From contig CM058239.1 of NCBI GenBank assembly GCA_030180135.1, positions 58,917,246 to 58,981,245 on the forward strand: DNA of 64,000 nt, written 5' to 3'. This DNA is from Orychophragmus violaceus (Eukaryota; Streptophyta; Magnoliopsida; Brassicales; Brassicaceae). Every line of letters begins with the position of its first letter. Position 1 is the first letter of the stretch. The notes under the pieces were generated by a model. The model did not search any database. It worked only from the letters and a program-made list of their open reading frames with translations, and was not told where the DNA came from. Below are positions 11,595-24,478 of this stretch, piece after piece. The position numbers and the translations under genes were made by a program.

Positions 11595-13226
11595 TATTGG
11601 TTCTGGTTTTTCTTGTTTAGATTCAAGTTTAGGATTGTTTTTCTTGTTTAAAAGTGTTTTGAATCAACTACTGATAAGAGAAATCACTTAAGCAACAAGG
11701 AATTGAAACCTAAACACACTTAAAATCGCAGAAACCAAGCTATATTGATTTGGTAGAATGCGATTTTCAAAAGTCAGTATCGACTGCGATCGCATGGATC
11801 GATCGATACGATCGCATGGATCGGTCGATACAGTCTATCGGCTAACCCTGTTAACGCGTGAAAGCATCGATCGATGCAGGATCGATGCAGGTTCGATGTT
11901 GGTGCATCGACCGATGCGGTTGGTGCATCGATCGACACGGTTAGGGTTTTGGCTCGGTTCCGTGCATGCGTGAGAGCATCGATCGATACAGGATCGATGC
12001 ACGATCGATGCAGGATCGATGCTAAGAGCATCGACCGATGCGGTTGATGGATCGATCGACACGGTTGGTTCATCGATCGACATGGTTGGTTTAAGGCTCG
12101 GTTTAATATTTTGATTAAAATTAATTCGTCCTGGTTTAATAAACAGATTTAATAATTTTATTAAGTCTGGTTAAACCGGGACAAGAAATCCAATGTCGAA
12201 AGAATTATTAGATTTAGTGCCTAAACCAGGATTTTCTAATTTGATTTGGTTGGACCAAATAAATTGAGAAAATCCGGTTTAGTAAATAACCGGTTGACAA
12301 TTGTGGTCGTCGTAGTAATTGATTTTGGTTAGACCAATTTTAATGAACCAGACCGGTTATGTCATCTAATTGGACGATCGGGTTATGTCTCGGACATAGA
12401 CCAATTCTTCGGCCTCGGGCCAAGAAGTTAAAACGATTGGGCCAATTATTTGAGTCTTTCTTCAGATTTAATTTAAAATTTATTTTATAAAGAATATAAA
12501 TCGATTTTAAATTAAAGTTTCCGATATTTTGAAATTAGAAAGTTTCTTAATTTATAGAAGTTTCTAGATTTGCATGATTCGGATTTTAAGAAATTTCTAA
12601 AGTTAGAAAGTTTCCGGTTTTAGAAAGTTTCCAATTTTAGAAAGTTTCCAAAAATAGTAGGTTTTCTAAAATGGAAAGTTTCCCGAAATAGTAATCTTCT
12701 ATTTTGGGAATGAGATTTTAAAATAAACCTACGAACCTCAAATAATATCAAGCGTTGGATGTCTTGTCCAGGCTATGTCAGCTGTTGAAGCCCATTCAAT
12801 CGTATTCATGGCCTTACAGTGTGAGGGTGTCTGCTTTTGCGTGGGTAAGACGGTTTGTGATTCATAAATGTCATTGGGAGTCCCAGACATTAATGATTAC
12901 ATGACTGTATAGTCTGGTTTTCTTGACTAGGCCATCGGGAGTCCCGGGCCTTGAGACATCAGAGTGGATTGGGCCTCGGGCCCAGATTCACAACCAAGAG
13001 TTATATCACGGATATAATTATAGGGCTTACCGATATAAGCTAATATTGGGTGACGGCCAGTGGCCCACTTTGATCTTAGTTATATGTGGATCTTGGAATC
13101 ATTATATTCTATTGAGGGTAACTTATGTTATTGAATATAATGCGTGATTAATCATATTAAATTTAATACGAGATTAATCAGATTGAACATTTTAACTAAT
13201 AACCTTTTTATATATATATTTCAGCT
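11595..13226 (+). other. copia-2 untranslated leader with dense CGATCG repeats
   Basis: 1.6 kb without a credible gene. 11770-12090 is packed with CGATCGATGC, GATCGATGCA and GATCGGTCGATAC variants, the densest palindrome cluster in the window. 12100-12700 is AT-rich with AAGTTTC-type short repeats. 12760-13100 is related to the leaders of copia-1 and copia-3 (text such as 'gtgtgagggtgtctgc' and the following block). Confidence 0.65.
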
Positions 13227-16200
13227 ATGACTACTACAAGCACACAAAACACATTCTCAATCCGGTCTGTTCTCGAAAAGGAGAAGCTGACTGGAACGAA
13301 CTTCCTGACGTGGTCAAGGAACTTGAGGCTGGTCCTCAAGCAGGAGAAGAAGGATTATGTCCTTCGTGATCCTCTCCCCGAGAGGCCTGCTAACAATGCC
13401 GCCAGGACTCTGCATAATGCTTGGGAAAAGCATTCGTCAGATGAAAATGATGTGTATTGCCTTATGTTGGCGACAATGACTGGTGAGCTGCAAATGCAGT
13501 TCGAGAGTGTGTTGTCACCAATTGAGATAATGGCAAGCCTGAAATCGCTTTTTCAGGAGCAGGCTAGGACTGAGAGGTTTCAAACAGTTAAGAACCTCTT
13601 GGACTGCAAGTTGGCTGCGAATGCGGCAGTGAGTCCTCATGTCTTGAAGATGATGGGTTATCTCGATCATCTTCAGAAACTCGACTGCCCAATCAGCCAA
13701 GAACTTGCCTGCGACATCATTCTGCAGTCATTACCTGCAAGCTATGATCAGTTCATTCTGAACTTTAACATGCATGGCTTGAGTAAGACATTGCCTGAGC
13801 TTCACGGAATGCTCAAGACTGCAGAGCCCAACTTGAGGAAAACCGCCAAGGACCCCAATGTGCTTATGGTGCAAAAGGGCAAGGGGTTTAAGAAATCCTC
13901 TGCTAAGGATAAGGGAAAGGCCAAGGCTGTCCAAGTCGCGGACAAGGACACGCCAAAGCCTAAGCCCAAGTCCAAGGCTGGGCCTACTGACATATGCAGG
14001 TTCTGTAAAGAACCAGGGCATTGGAGGAGAGAATGTAAGAAATTCCAAGAAGGTCTAAAGGAATTGAAGAAGAAGACTCTCGAGACTTCTTCGACAGGTA
14101 TTTTTGTTATAGAAGTTAATACAACTACTTCTGATAATACCTCATGGGTTATGGATACTGGTTGTGGGGCTCATATTTGTACTAATATGCAGGCACTCAG
14201 CAACAGTAGAAGGCTGAAGCAAGGACAAGTGGAGCTACGAGTTGGGAATGGAGCGAAAGTTCCAGCACTAGCTGTAGGCACATACTTGTTGTCTTTACCT
14301 TCGGGATTGATTTTAGAACTCAATAATTGTTATTTTGTACCTGCTATAAGCAGGAATATTATTTCAATTTCTTTGTTGGATTTGGAAGGTTATGATTTTT
14401 CAGTTAAGAATAAATTATGTTCCTTCAATCGCAACAATTTGTTCTATGGTTCTGCCCCTCTTGCGAATGGGCTTTACATACTCGATCAATCCGCGCCAGT
14501 TTATAACATTAATACCAAACGGTTCAAACCTAATGAGGAGAACCGAACGTTTCTATGGCATTGTCGTTTAGGGCACATCAGCGAGAAACGCATCAAGAGG
14601 CTCCATTCGAATGGACTTCTTGGCTCATTTGACTTTGAGTCATGTGAGAAATGCGAATCCTGCATGATGGGCAAAATGACACGGGCCCCCTTTAATAAAC
14701 CTAACGAGAGGGCCAGTGACTTATTGGGCCTGATACACACAGATGTGTGTGGCCCAATGTCCACAAATGCAAGAGGAAACTATCAGTACTTCATTACCTT
14801 CACTGATGATTTCAGTAGGTATGGATATGTTTATTTGATGAAACATAAGTCTGAATCGTTCGAGAGATTCAAAGAATTCCAAAATGAAGTACAGAACCAA
14901 CTTGGCAAAAGCATTAAGGCTCTTCGGTCCGACCGAGGAGGAGAATACTTAAGCCAAGAATTCAGTGATCATCTAAGAGAGTGTGGGATCGTGTCCCAAC
15001 TCACTCCTCCTGGAACACCTCAATGGAATGGTGTGTCTGAAAGGAGAAATCGGACCTTATTGGATATGGTTCGATCTATGATGAGTCACACAGACCTTCC
15101 AATATCCCTTTGGGGATATGCTCTGCTAACAGCAGTGTTCACTCTAAATAGAGCGCCATCGAAAGCAGTAGCAAAGACACCATATGAATTATGGACTGGA
15201 GTAGCTCCAGTGCTGTCTTATCTCAGAATTTGGGGTTGTGAAGCCTATGTCAAGAGATTGATCTCAGACAAGCTTACACCAAAATCTGACAAATGCTACT
15301 TCATTGGTTATCCACGGGAAACCAAGGCTTATTACTTCTATCTACGTTCCGAGAACAAGATCTTTGTTGCCCGGGATTGTAACTTTCTTGAGAGGGAGTT
15401 TCTCTCTAAGAAAGACAGTGGGAGTAAGGTACTGCTTGAAGAAATTCAAGATGAACAGGATACTGCTCAACCTAATGAGGAAGAGCAGCAGGAGGACCTA
15501 CAAGAAATTGTAGAGCCTGAACCTGTAGTACCTGAAGTTCGAAGATCCGGGAGGATCCGTCACGAACCCGAGAGATATCAAGGATTCCTCGTGACTGACT
15601 GTCATGATCTTCTGATCATTGATGGTGATGAACCATCGAACTTCAATCAAGCCATGATGGGCCCAGATTCCTCTAAGTGGCGCAAGGCCACTGATTCCGA
15701 AATGGACTCCATGTCGGTCAACCAAGTGTTTTCGTTGGTTGACTTACCCGCTGGTGTAAAAGCCATCGAGTGCAAATGGATCTTCAAGAAGAAGATTGAC
15801 GTGGATGGAAATATCCAGATTTATAAAGCCAGGTTGGTGGCAAAAGGTTTCAGACAAGTTCACGGTGTGGATTACGATGAAACCTATTCACCAGTGGCTA
15901 TGATGAAATCTATTCGGATTCTACTAGCAACTGCAGCTTTTCATGATTATGAAATTTGGCAGATGGACGTGAAAACCGCCTTCCTGAATGGTATTCTGGA
16001 AGAGGATGTGTATATGACACAACCTGACGGTTACATAGATCCAAAGAATGCTGGAAAAGTATGCAAGCTTCATAAATCCATTTATGGATTGAAGCAAGCA
16101 TCGAGGAGCTGGAATCTTCGTTTTGATGAAGCGATCAAGCAATTTGACTTCATCAGAAACGAAGAAGAACAATGCGTGTAGAAGAAATCTAGTGGGAGCA

Positions 16201-17204
16201 AGATTGTATTTCTTATTCTGTATGTCGATGACATACTGCTTCTCGGAAACGACATTCCAATGCTGAAGTCCGTAAAGGACTGGCTTGGAAGTTGTTTTTC
16301 CATGAAAGACATGGGTGAAGCCGCATACGTTCTTGGAATCAGGATCTACCGGGATAGATCTAGAAGGCTGATAGGCTTGTGTCAAGATTCATACATTGAC
16401 AAAGTCCTGCAAAGATTCAGCATGAAGGATTCCAAGAAGGGCTTCACGCCAATGGTACATGGCACAACGCTAAGCAAGAAGCAGAGCCCTACGACGGCTG
16501 CTGAGCTTGAGCGCATGAAGAATATTCCTTATGCATCTGCAATAGGATCTGTCATGTATGCCATGATCTGTACTCGTCCTGATGTTGCTTATGCATTAAG
16601 CATGACGAGTAGATACCAGTCAAATCCAGGTGAAAACCATTGGATTGCCGTAAAGAATATCTTGAAGTATCTAAGACATACTAAGGATAAGTTCTTGGTG
16701 TACGGCGGAAGTGATGTGCTTAAAGTCAGTGGATTCACGGACGCAAGTTTCCAGACAGACCAAGATGATTTCCGGTCACAGTCCGGTTATATCTTTTGTC
16801 TGAATGGCGGTGCAGTCAGTTGGAGAAGCTCCAAGCAAGACACCGTTGCTGATTCCACTACAGAAGCTGAATATATCGCCGCCTCAGAAGCTGCGAAGGA
16901 AGCTGTTTGGATACGAAAGTTCATTATTGAACTAGGTGTGATACCAGATGCGGCTGAGCCTCTGGCACTATTTTGTGACAACAATGGTGCTATAGCTCAG
17001 GCAAAGGAACCAAGATCACACCAGAAATCCAAGCATGTTCTAAGAAGATTTCACTTGATACGTGACATCATTAATAGAAAGGAAGTCAAGATCAGCCGAG
17101 TTCAGACAGATGATAACGTCGCTGATCCGTTGACAAAGCCACTCCCAAGGCCTAAGCTCGAGTTTCTGACTGAAGCTGTAGGCATTAGAGACATTGAAAT
17201 GTAA
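13227..17204 (+). pseudogene. copia-2 gag-pol polyprotein, nearly intact, one amber stop in RT
   Basis: A single frame of about 1,325 codons from ATG 13227 to TAA 17202-17204 with one TAG at 16179-16181. Gag domain about residues 10-200; CCHC knuckle C-x2-C-x4-H-x4-C near residues 257-270; protease DTGC near 309-312; pre-integrase zinc motif about 440-488; integrase core about 498-620 with D, D and E in HTDVCG, SDRGGEY and SERRNRT; reverse transcriptase from about 855. The stop falls about 40 bases before the RT active site YVDD (16221-16232), so translation would yield gag, protease and integrase but no catalytic RT. RNase H follows (16560-17150). With near-identical LTRs, the stop probably arose at or after insertion, or the element was copied in trans. 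Confidence 0.96.
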
Positions 17205-18056
17205 TCTAAATTTGAGTGGGAGTTTGAGGGCTTTTATTTAGTTATTTGATATGTTCTTGTAAAACATTCTTATGTTTAATGAAATTATTATTTCAAGATT
17301 ATTTTAACTGTGATGAAATAATCGTTCCAAAGTGATATAAACCATTTTATAGGTCATCGAAGTAAGTGACTTGATCTTGAGTCATCAAAGTCATTTAGCT
17401 TGATCATGAGACCCTATATTTGATAGATGGATTATATCATCCTGTCCCTAGTCGAAGGTTGTTGAAATTGGAACACCAACAACCGTGAGAGACTGGATTG
17501 ATATGTGACTTATGACAAAGTCTCAATGTGTCATAGATGCGCGGCATCAAAGTCAATACATAGGTGTATGTTTGGGAACATACGACCGGACAAGACCCGC
17601 TTATAAGAACTCTTCAGGATATTTATATCTGTGTCATAAGAGATTCTTACTACGACTATAGAGTATAGTCCTTAGACCTGAGTTCGCATGCATGTGACTG
17701 CACATGGAGTGATGCACTTTGATCATTGTCTAACGCTATCGTTCTGCGATAGTTATAAGGACCTTGTTTGGGTACATTATGAAATGAGTAGTTTACAGTG
17801 ATGGAACAAGACGGAATTTGTCCCTCCAATATAAATGGAGTGAATATCTCTAGGCCAATCGGAGATTTGAATACTGGAAAATGCATGGCCATGCTCAAAC
17901 GGACTGTCCCGAGTCGTTTGGATTGTCAGTATCAAATCAGAGTCCGATGAACAAGATTAGGCTTTATGAGGATGACACTAATCTTGCCTTATGACTAATC
18001 GAGATATTGAGACAAAAGGGATTATGAATACAGAGATTCCAGTACAAGTGGGAGAT
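17205..18056 (+). other. copia-2 long 3' untranslated region with polypurine tract
   Basis: 852 bp, homologous to the same region of copia-1 and copia-3, including the CCCTAGTCGA block (17454-17463), the ACTATAGAGTATAGTCCTTAGA block (17655-17676) and the GGAACAAGA..TTTGTCCCTCC inverted repeat (17802-17828). It ends in GTGGGAGA before the LTR. No ORF of note. Confidence 0.75.
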
Positions 18057-18723
18057 TGTTGGAATTGTGTCCAGTAATCTCGGTACTGTCTCTAGAAAGT
18101 AAGAGTATGTCAATGATCAGACATAAGTCATATAATACTGGGGGTCATGATGGCTTGCTAGAGTCCGCTCATGATCTATAAGTCTTGGACTTATTGCCTT
18201 TATTATATGATCCCATATGGGTCACACGCCTAAGCTAACAGGAAAATGTGTAGGAACGGTTTAGCAGAAGTACGGTAAAAGTGCTAGGCATTTACTGTAC
18301 TTAGAGAGAATAAAACGGTTTAGCCACTGTGTGTCGATCGATACACAAGGTGTGTCGATCGACACAGTGCGCGAATGCCGTCGAGTTAATTGGTGTTTGG
18401 GCCAAATGACCCAAATGGAACCGGACAAGTTTTATAAATAAAACTCGAGTTCAGAACCAAAAACCCTAGCCGAAAACTCTCTCTCCCTCTGCGCCGAGTT
18501 CCCCTAGTGGCCTAGCAGCCTTCTTCCTGATTGGTGTGCGTGTGTGAACCTCTGGAGGAGTTATCTCTCGGTGGCTCTCTGATCTCTGACATACCATCTC
18601 TTTCCGCTGCAAACAGGTATAAGGTGAGATCTATCATTGTTTCTATTCAAGAGAACCTAGATCAGCATGTTTAGGTTAATCTGAATCTGAGAATTGAATC
18701 AGGATTGACTAAACATTCCTTCA
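18057..18723 (+). repeat. 3' LTR of copia-2
   Basis: 667 bp, matches 10915-11581 with one apparent substitution; followed by target duplication cgacc (18724-18728). Confidence 0.97.
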
Positions 18724-18728
18724 CGACC

Positions 18729-20019
18729 CTGGTACGCAGATATAGCTAATTACCTCGCTGCAGAGACGGAACCAGATGATTTAAAGGGATATGAAAAGAA
18801 AAGGTTTTTCAGAGAGCTTAGACGGTACTACTGGGATGAGCCTTATCTCTACAAGCACTGTTCGGATGGTCTTTACAGGAGATGCGTTGCTGAATCAGAG
18901 GTTCCAAAAATCCTATTCCACTGTCATGGATCAGATTATGCCGGACATTTTGCTACCTTCAAGACTGTGTCTAAGGTTCTACAAGCAGGTTTCTGGTGGC
19001 CTACGATGTTTAAAGACACCCATTCTTTTGTCTCTCAGTGTGATGCCTGTCAGAGGAGAGGGAAAATCAGCAAGAAGCATGAGATGCCTCCGAATTTCAT
19101 TCTGGAAGTTGAGGTTTTCGATTGTTGGGGCATAGATTTCATGGGTCCTTTTCCCTCATCCTATGGGAATAAGTTCATCTTGGTTGCTGTGGACTATGTG
19201 TCTAAGTGGGTAGAAGCAATAGCTAGTCCAACCAATGATTCTTCGGTGGTCATTAAGCTGTTTAAGACCATCATATTCCCCAGATTTGGAGTACCTCGGA
19301 TAGTGATTAGTGATGGGGGATCTCATTTTATCAATAAGATCTTCGAGAAGCTGCTTAAGAAGCATGGAGTTCATCACCGAGTCGCTACTCCTTTTCACCC
19401 TCAGACTAGTGAACAAGTCGAGGTTTCTAACAAGCAGATTATGGAGATCCTGGAGAAGACAGTTGGAAAAACAAGAAAAGATTGGGCAGCAAAGCTAGAT
19501 GATGCTTTATGGGCTTACCGGACTGCATTTAAGACACCACTTGGGACTACTCCGTTTCATCTGCTATATGGAAAAGCATGTCATCTGCCAGTGGAACTTG
19601 AGCACAAAGCAGCATGGGCTGTAAAACAGACGAACTTTGATCTTAAATCCGCTGCAGAAAGAAGATTGGTGCAACTTAATGAGTTGGATGAGATTAGACA
19701 TTTTGCCTATGAGAACTCAAAGCTGTACAAGGAGAGGACTAAGGCTTATCATGACAAGAAGATTGTCTCTAGACAGTTTGAGCCTAATGATCATGTACTT
19801 TTGTATAACTCTCGTTTGCATTTGTTTCCAGGTAAGCTGAAATCAAGGTGGTCTGGTCCTTTCACGATCAAAGAGGTACGTCCATATGGAGCTGTCGTTC
19901 TAACCACCAAGGAAGGTAATGAATTCACTGTGAATGGACAGAGGGTGAAACATTATTGGGCTAAATCCGAGATTCCAGAAGGTCAGATTCTGCCTCTGGA
20001 TGATGCACCCTCTACCTAG
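18729..20019 (+). pseudogene. Athila-like integrase (end of pol)
   Basis: Last block of the host gag-pol, in frame with 8686-10914 once copia-2 is ignored, open to the natural stop before 20020. It shows the HHCC zinc domain (HCHGSDYAGH near 18919-18950, CDACQRRG near 19041), the catalytic Asp in WGIDFMGPF (about 19135), the second Asp in ISDGGSHF (about 19310) and the Glu in QVEVSN (about 19425), then a C-terminal segment ending near 20000. Integrase normally inserts element cDNA with a 5 bp target duplication. No stop or frameshift was seen inside this block, so its loss of function comes from the breaks upstream. Confidence 0.92.
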
Positions 20020-21321
20020 ATCAACTGAAACGTCAAGATTTTGACGTTAAACCCACTGTTTTTGTTTTTGCATTTTCATTTTTGTGTTTTTGTAGGATTT
20101 TACGTTTTCTTGCTGTTTTTGGTGAGTTTTGTCTGCAGGTCTCGGACATAATCGCAGTGCGTCGATCGACACACCACTGTGTCGATCGTCACAACACGAT
20201 CGAAATCGCATTGCAGCGATCATTGCGGTCCTGAGCAACGATCGAACCATACACGAAAATCGCCCAGCAACGGTCGATGCAGGTGCGACAGAGGTAAAAT
20301 CAGACAGAACTCAATCATCCATTAACATAACTTTTATTTTCTTTTACCAATCCTTCGCTTGACACTACTGGGGACAGTGTGTCTTAAGTGTGGGGGAGGT
20401 GCTACTGACTTTAGCTTTCTGTTTTCTTAGAGTCAGTCCAGTTTTTCAAAAAATTTGTTTTATTGAGTCAAAACAGTTTAAGTAAGAAACAGTGATTTTG
20501 TGAGAAGATTAATAGCACTTGCAGGAACTTAAGTAACCATTGGGATGAAGTTGCAGATTATCTATGACTATTAGAAAACCCAGACACAGATCAACCTACT
20601 GAGGACACCCACATCACTTCAGGTATCAGAGGATCCTTTACTGACTTCACCATTAATACTGACTTAATTTTCTCACCTAAGGGCTTGGTATACCTTGTGT
20701 CGGATTCCCTTGTTAGTTCTGACACAGCCTGTAAACCTGTCCTATTTGGTTCCCTTCTCCCCTTCCATAAAGTAAAAAAAAAAGATAATAAACTGAGGAT
20801 GAGTTAGTAACTCCGAAGTGGTATCTGGGAATGATAGCTACAACTATCATATCCCGTGCATCCATGGAATGTGTCCAAAGTACACCCCTTAACGGGAAGA
20901 GCACTGATAAAAAAAATAAAATGATACCCAATGGGGAAAATCAGTTGTTAAGGAAGGGAAAGAGAACAAAGGGACCAGAGAAAGATAGTTTGGTGGTCTA
21001 GAGCTGACAAGGTAAGAGTCCATGTGCCCTTTGATCGATACTCCTTAGGTGAGACCGCACTTAAATACTTGCAGAAGTCAGTAGGGTGAATTTGAATGCG
21101 TGAATGTGATTGTGGAGTTTACTTAGGACAATTGCTAAGTGTGGGGGAAGTATATGTTGGTCTTGATGTCTGCAGGTGAAATCTTTCATGTGGATTACTA
21201 AGAGGAATCTGAGTGTTATTGCTTCAACGATGAAAAGAGTTTCTGAAGAGTTTTCAAACCTCTTCACCATTCTAGTTCTTTGTTTTGCTTGAGGGCAAGC
21301 AAAGGCTAAGTGTGGGGGAGT
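20020..21321 (+). other. Athila 3' non-coding region with three polypurine-like tracts
   Basis: No envelope-like or other credible ORF. A palindrome pair lies at 20160-20195 and a further CGATCG/CGGTCGATGC cluster at 20215-20285. The purine tract TAAGTGTGGGGGA occurs three times, at 20385, 21136 and 21307; only the last abuts the LTR and should be the true plus-strand primer. A short hairpin (TGCTTG..CAAGCA, about 21287-21302) precedes it. Confidence 0.7.
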
Positions 21322-22543
21322 TGATATATCATAGTTTTTACTGGTTTTATGCCATGATATAAGTGTGTTTTAGAGTCTATTTGTGTTTCTTTAGAGTCTT
21401 TTACAGGTTTTATTAGGTACACGCACGTTTGGAGCTAATGTGGTGATTATGGAGTTTATTGGAGCATTTTGGAGATTTGGTCCGAGAGATAGAACTCACT
21501 GTCCAGTTTTGGGATCATGCAACGATCGACGCACACTTGCATCGGTCGATGCACTACGCGAATAGGCCAGACTCGGCGGTTTAATGAAGAATGCTGATAT
21601 TGCAGAAAAGTCCAGAAGTTCCAGATATTTACACAAAAGCCCAAAACGTGTTTTAACTATTTAATTAGGTTTTTAGATCAATTTTTAGATACGCTTACAT
21701 ACGCTATCATAATTTAGAGCAGAGAGTTTTTAGAGCTTTTGGGGCTGATCTGATCCTGTACTACACCTTTATTTTGGAGAAGATTTCGAACCCCTTTCTT
21801 GTTTTAATCTCTTTTATGATATCTAATTGTTCATTGATTATGTTTACATCTTCTATGTCAGAGTAGATTCATAGTTAGGTTTAGGGTTTCTCATTAAGGA
21901 TTTCATGATTTGCTAGACTTGTTTAATTCAGTTAAGGATTCATAACATATCTGTTCTTCGATCTAAATTGTGCTTAATGCTAGTTCTAACCTGATCAATT
22001 AGAATCTAGATCTTAGGTTGCTAAATACGACACGAAAGTGTGGTTTAGAATCTGAACTATTTAGGTTGAGCAATTAAACTTCTCGCAAAGGAATTTGGTT
22101 TAGTTTAATTGTGAACATATCGAACTTGGAATTAAAGCTGGTTTTAACTGTCAGTAATTGCAAAGGAATTTGGATTGCTGCACTTAGACTTAGAGAATTC
22201 TCGCAACGACAATTGGTTAATTCTATATCCGTGTTTTGAGTTCTAGAACTGTGCTTAATTAGATCCTTACTGAATGAACTGTCTGCTTGTCTGATTTCCT
22301 GAGAACGCCCTAGACTTAGCGCCCTTAATTAACTGCTTTCACAACCGATAATCTTGCTATTGATTTACTTTCTCGCACTGCTATTTAGTTTACATAACAT
22401 TGCTCTCTTCTTAGTTTAAATCTCTACTGTTCTTGATCTATCGAGACCGGAGTCTCTGTGGATTCGATACCCTATATACTACAATCACTTAACTATGCAC
22501 TTGCAGTAGAATAAGATAAAACTAGACACCTACCAAGCTATCA
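21322..22543 (+). repeat. 3' LTR of the Athila-like element
   Basis: Starts TGATATATCA directly after the polypurine tract and probably ends CTATCA at 22543 (1222 bp). The start is clear; the end is inferred from the usual Athila LTR terminus and from LINE-like sequence beginning just after. A palindrome pair lies at 21521-21553. Related LTR sequence, partly inverted, makes up 36445-37738. Confidence 0.8.
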
Positions 22544-23300
22544 AGAATAGAAGCGACCATTCCTGCAACCAGATCTTTTCCAGAATGGAGTCTTCCATTA
22601 GCATTAGTTGAACGACCAGGATTCATCGAACCCCCATGAAGAGATATATCCCAAAGAAGGAGCCCTTTCTTTCTCCTTAACCCGAAATTCCGATCTTGGA
22701 GCACGCGGAGGAGAAATCCTGCACAGCTCTTTTCCATGGCCATATTTACCACACGAGACAGACTTCACTAGCAACCAAGGGTAAGAAACCGCTATATGAC
22801 ATTCTCTTTCACTTGAGAACCCGGAGATGACCTTAGCGGGAAGCTTCTTAGTCAGATCAACTCTAACATAACGCTTTGCAACTTCGAAATTTTCCTTCCA
22901 CTTTGTTCCAGGGGCTAGGGAAACCGGCTTGCCAACCGCCATAGCTATCCGACTTAGACTATCCTTGTTAAAGAGCAAGTAGGGAACGTCACGAAGCTCC
23001 ACCAGAACCACCGCTGAAATTAGAGGAACAACTTCTGGGTTAAAATCCGGCGACCAAGGCGCAACAAACATAGGATAACCAGCAATAGTCCAGAATGACC
23101 GAGATAGCAACGTCTCACGCGTCACGTCGTTCCGGATATGAAGGAGATAAGTCCCCTTGCCAATGCAGTGAACAAATATCCTCAACGCTATCTTCACCCA
23201 TAACGCATTCACCACGCCGATAATGCGACTCATGGGAGGAGCGTCACCATGAAAACATGCAAATATGAACTATCCGAACTCTTCCTTAGTGGCTGCAATG
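22544..23300 (-). pseudogene. LINE ORF1-like protein (DUF4283 / CCHC), decayed
   Basis: On the minus strand, an open stretch 23233-22604 gives a DUF4283-like domain (FWTIAGYPMFVAPWSP, then DVPYLLFN and VAKRYVRVDLTKKLP blocks) followed by a zinc-knuckle remnant, SCGKYGHGKELC. These domains are typical of ORF1 nucleic-acid-binding proteins of plant L1-type LINEs. The first Cys of the knuckle appears to be Ser, so metal binding is doubtful. The open stretch starts inside the domain and continues, shifted, into 22752-22522, so it is a fragment. It is opposite in strand to the LINE ORF2 remnants downstream, so it is probably a separate insertion. Confidence 0.65.
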
Positions 23301-24478
23301 TTCTCATCGGGACCAGCATCCCGAAATCTCTCATCGCCTCTTTCTTAATCAGCCTGATTAAACTGCCCATCCGGCTTGAATCCTCATGCGATCTCCATCG
23401 CTTCCCCAATAATCATTTCGTCGATTGAACTACACATCCAATCGGAATCAGACGCATCGCCCCAGCCAATCTACTGATAATTTCCTATCCTGATAATGAT
23501 CATAGAATAGTTTCGCTGCGATCTAGTTGTATAGATCCTAACGTCTCCATCCAGATCCCATCCTTTATCCCCGTTTTCACTCGAAAACTGCCCATCCGAA
23601 ATAGAATCGCACATCTTAGTCTGCCATTCCGATCGTTCCTATGATCGTGTAAATGTCACCTTCGATCGATAGTCTGTCATCTTCGTTTCAAATAACACCA
23701 TCGCCTCTTGATACTACCAAATCGATTACTCATATTGGCCATCACCCAACTGATAACTCGATTGTCCTTTCTCCCGATAAACTGCCCATTCGACCAGTAT
23801 CGAACATTACTTCCTCATTAGACCGCGATAATCACCATGTCCGCCCCTTATGATCACCAGCCTTTATCTCTCTTTTACATTCTGTGAAAACCCTTCTCTC
23901 TTTCTAATTTCTTGTTCTTTGATGTCCCTCTCGACCAGTCTGTCCGTGAAAGGAATTTTCCTTTCCTTTTTATCCAATTCAGGTGGTTTTCCACAGAAAA
24001 CTACCCATAACCGTCCACTAAACTATTCCCGCTCAGTTTAATAAACGCGTCCCTCCTTTATTAACCGTTCCCGCTATTTGATTAAATAAATGAGTGCATC
24101 TAGTTTAATCCCAGCTTTATCTCGACAATTAACTAACCTTCCATCATCACGTCCAGATCCATACACTTGATCCAGTAATTCTGCTCAGTCGGATTTAACC
24201 GTTAGTCAAACTTATAAATTTATATTTATTAGCTTACTTGGAATCACCTAAACTAAGCTCAGTACCTTCGATTGTTCCACTTAAACCAACTTAATTCATA
24301 CAACCTAACCCAATCATTCGATCGATCCGTTGATCATGATTGAATTACTTAAACAATCAGATTCCTTTACCGAATCCTACTTTGATTCGATCTTAATCCA
24401 ACACTTGTTGCATCAGGACACATACTGAGTTCACAGCCTTGACCTGACCCGGTCAGTTTGTAGAACATGGGTGTTACA
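23301..24478. other. Non-coding repeat remnant with possible LTR end
   Basis: No gene recognised. The string AAACTGCCCAT (or one change) recurs at about 23357, 23586, 23780 and 23999, suggesting decayed tandem units of roughly 200 bp. The segment ends GGGTGTTACA at about 24469-24478, the terminus of many gypsy LTRs that start TGTAACACC; a matching start was not found. Confidence 0.35.

Larger units (their letters stand above)
10915..18723 (+). mobile_element. copia-2: young full-length Ty1/copia retrotransposon inserted in Athila pol
   Basis: 7809 bp: 5' LTR 10915-11581, primer site 11583-11594, long leader, gag-pol 13227-17204, 3' untranslated region and 3' LTR 18057-18723. A perfect target duplication cgacc lies at 10910-10914 and 18724-18728. 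The two 667 bp LTRs appear to differ at a single base (GGCCC versus GACCC near 11268 and 18410), so this is the most recent copia insertion here. Same orientation as its Athila host. Only one in-frame stop breaks gag-pol. Confidence 0.97.
1..22543 (+). mobile_element. Athila-like Ty3/gypsy LTR retrotransposon, 5' end outside window, with two nested copia insertions
   Basis: This is the host element of the left third. Seen: a gag end and aspartic protease (1-1408), protease end, reverse transcriptase and RNase H (8686-10914), integrase (18729-20019), a 1.3 kb 3' non-coding region, a polypurine tract (21307-21321) and one LTR (21322-22543). Removing copia-1 and copia-2 with one copy of each target duplication shifts the coordinates by 7277 and 7814 bases. 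The reading frames on either side then match exactly, so the three coding blocks are one gag-pol. Known: the order PR-RT-RH-IN marks Ty3/gypsy, and the protease and polymerase motifs resemble Athila. No envelope-like ORF follows pol. The 5' LTR and primer site lie left of the window, so its own target duplication cannot be checked. The element is dead through stops and insertions. Confidence 0.9.

Noticed and set aside
11761..12090. CRISPR-like look of evenly spaced palindromes in the copia-2 leader
   Set aside because: Plant nuclear DNA, repeats of variable sequence, no unique spacers and no cas genes.
20020..21321. Possible envelope-like gene after Athila pol
   Set aside because: All frames are short and low in quality; no signal peptide or membrane segment could be supported.
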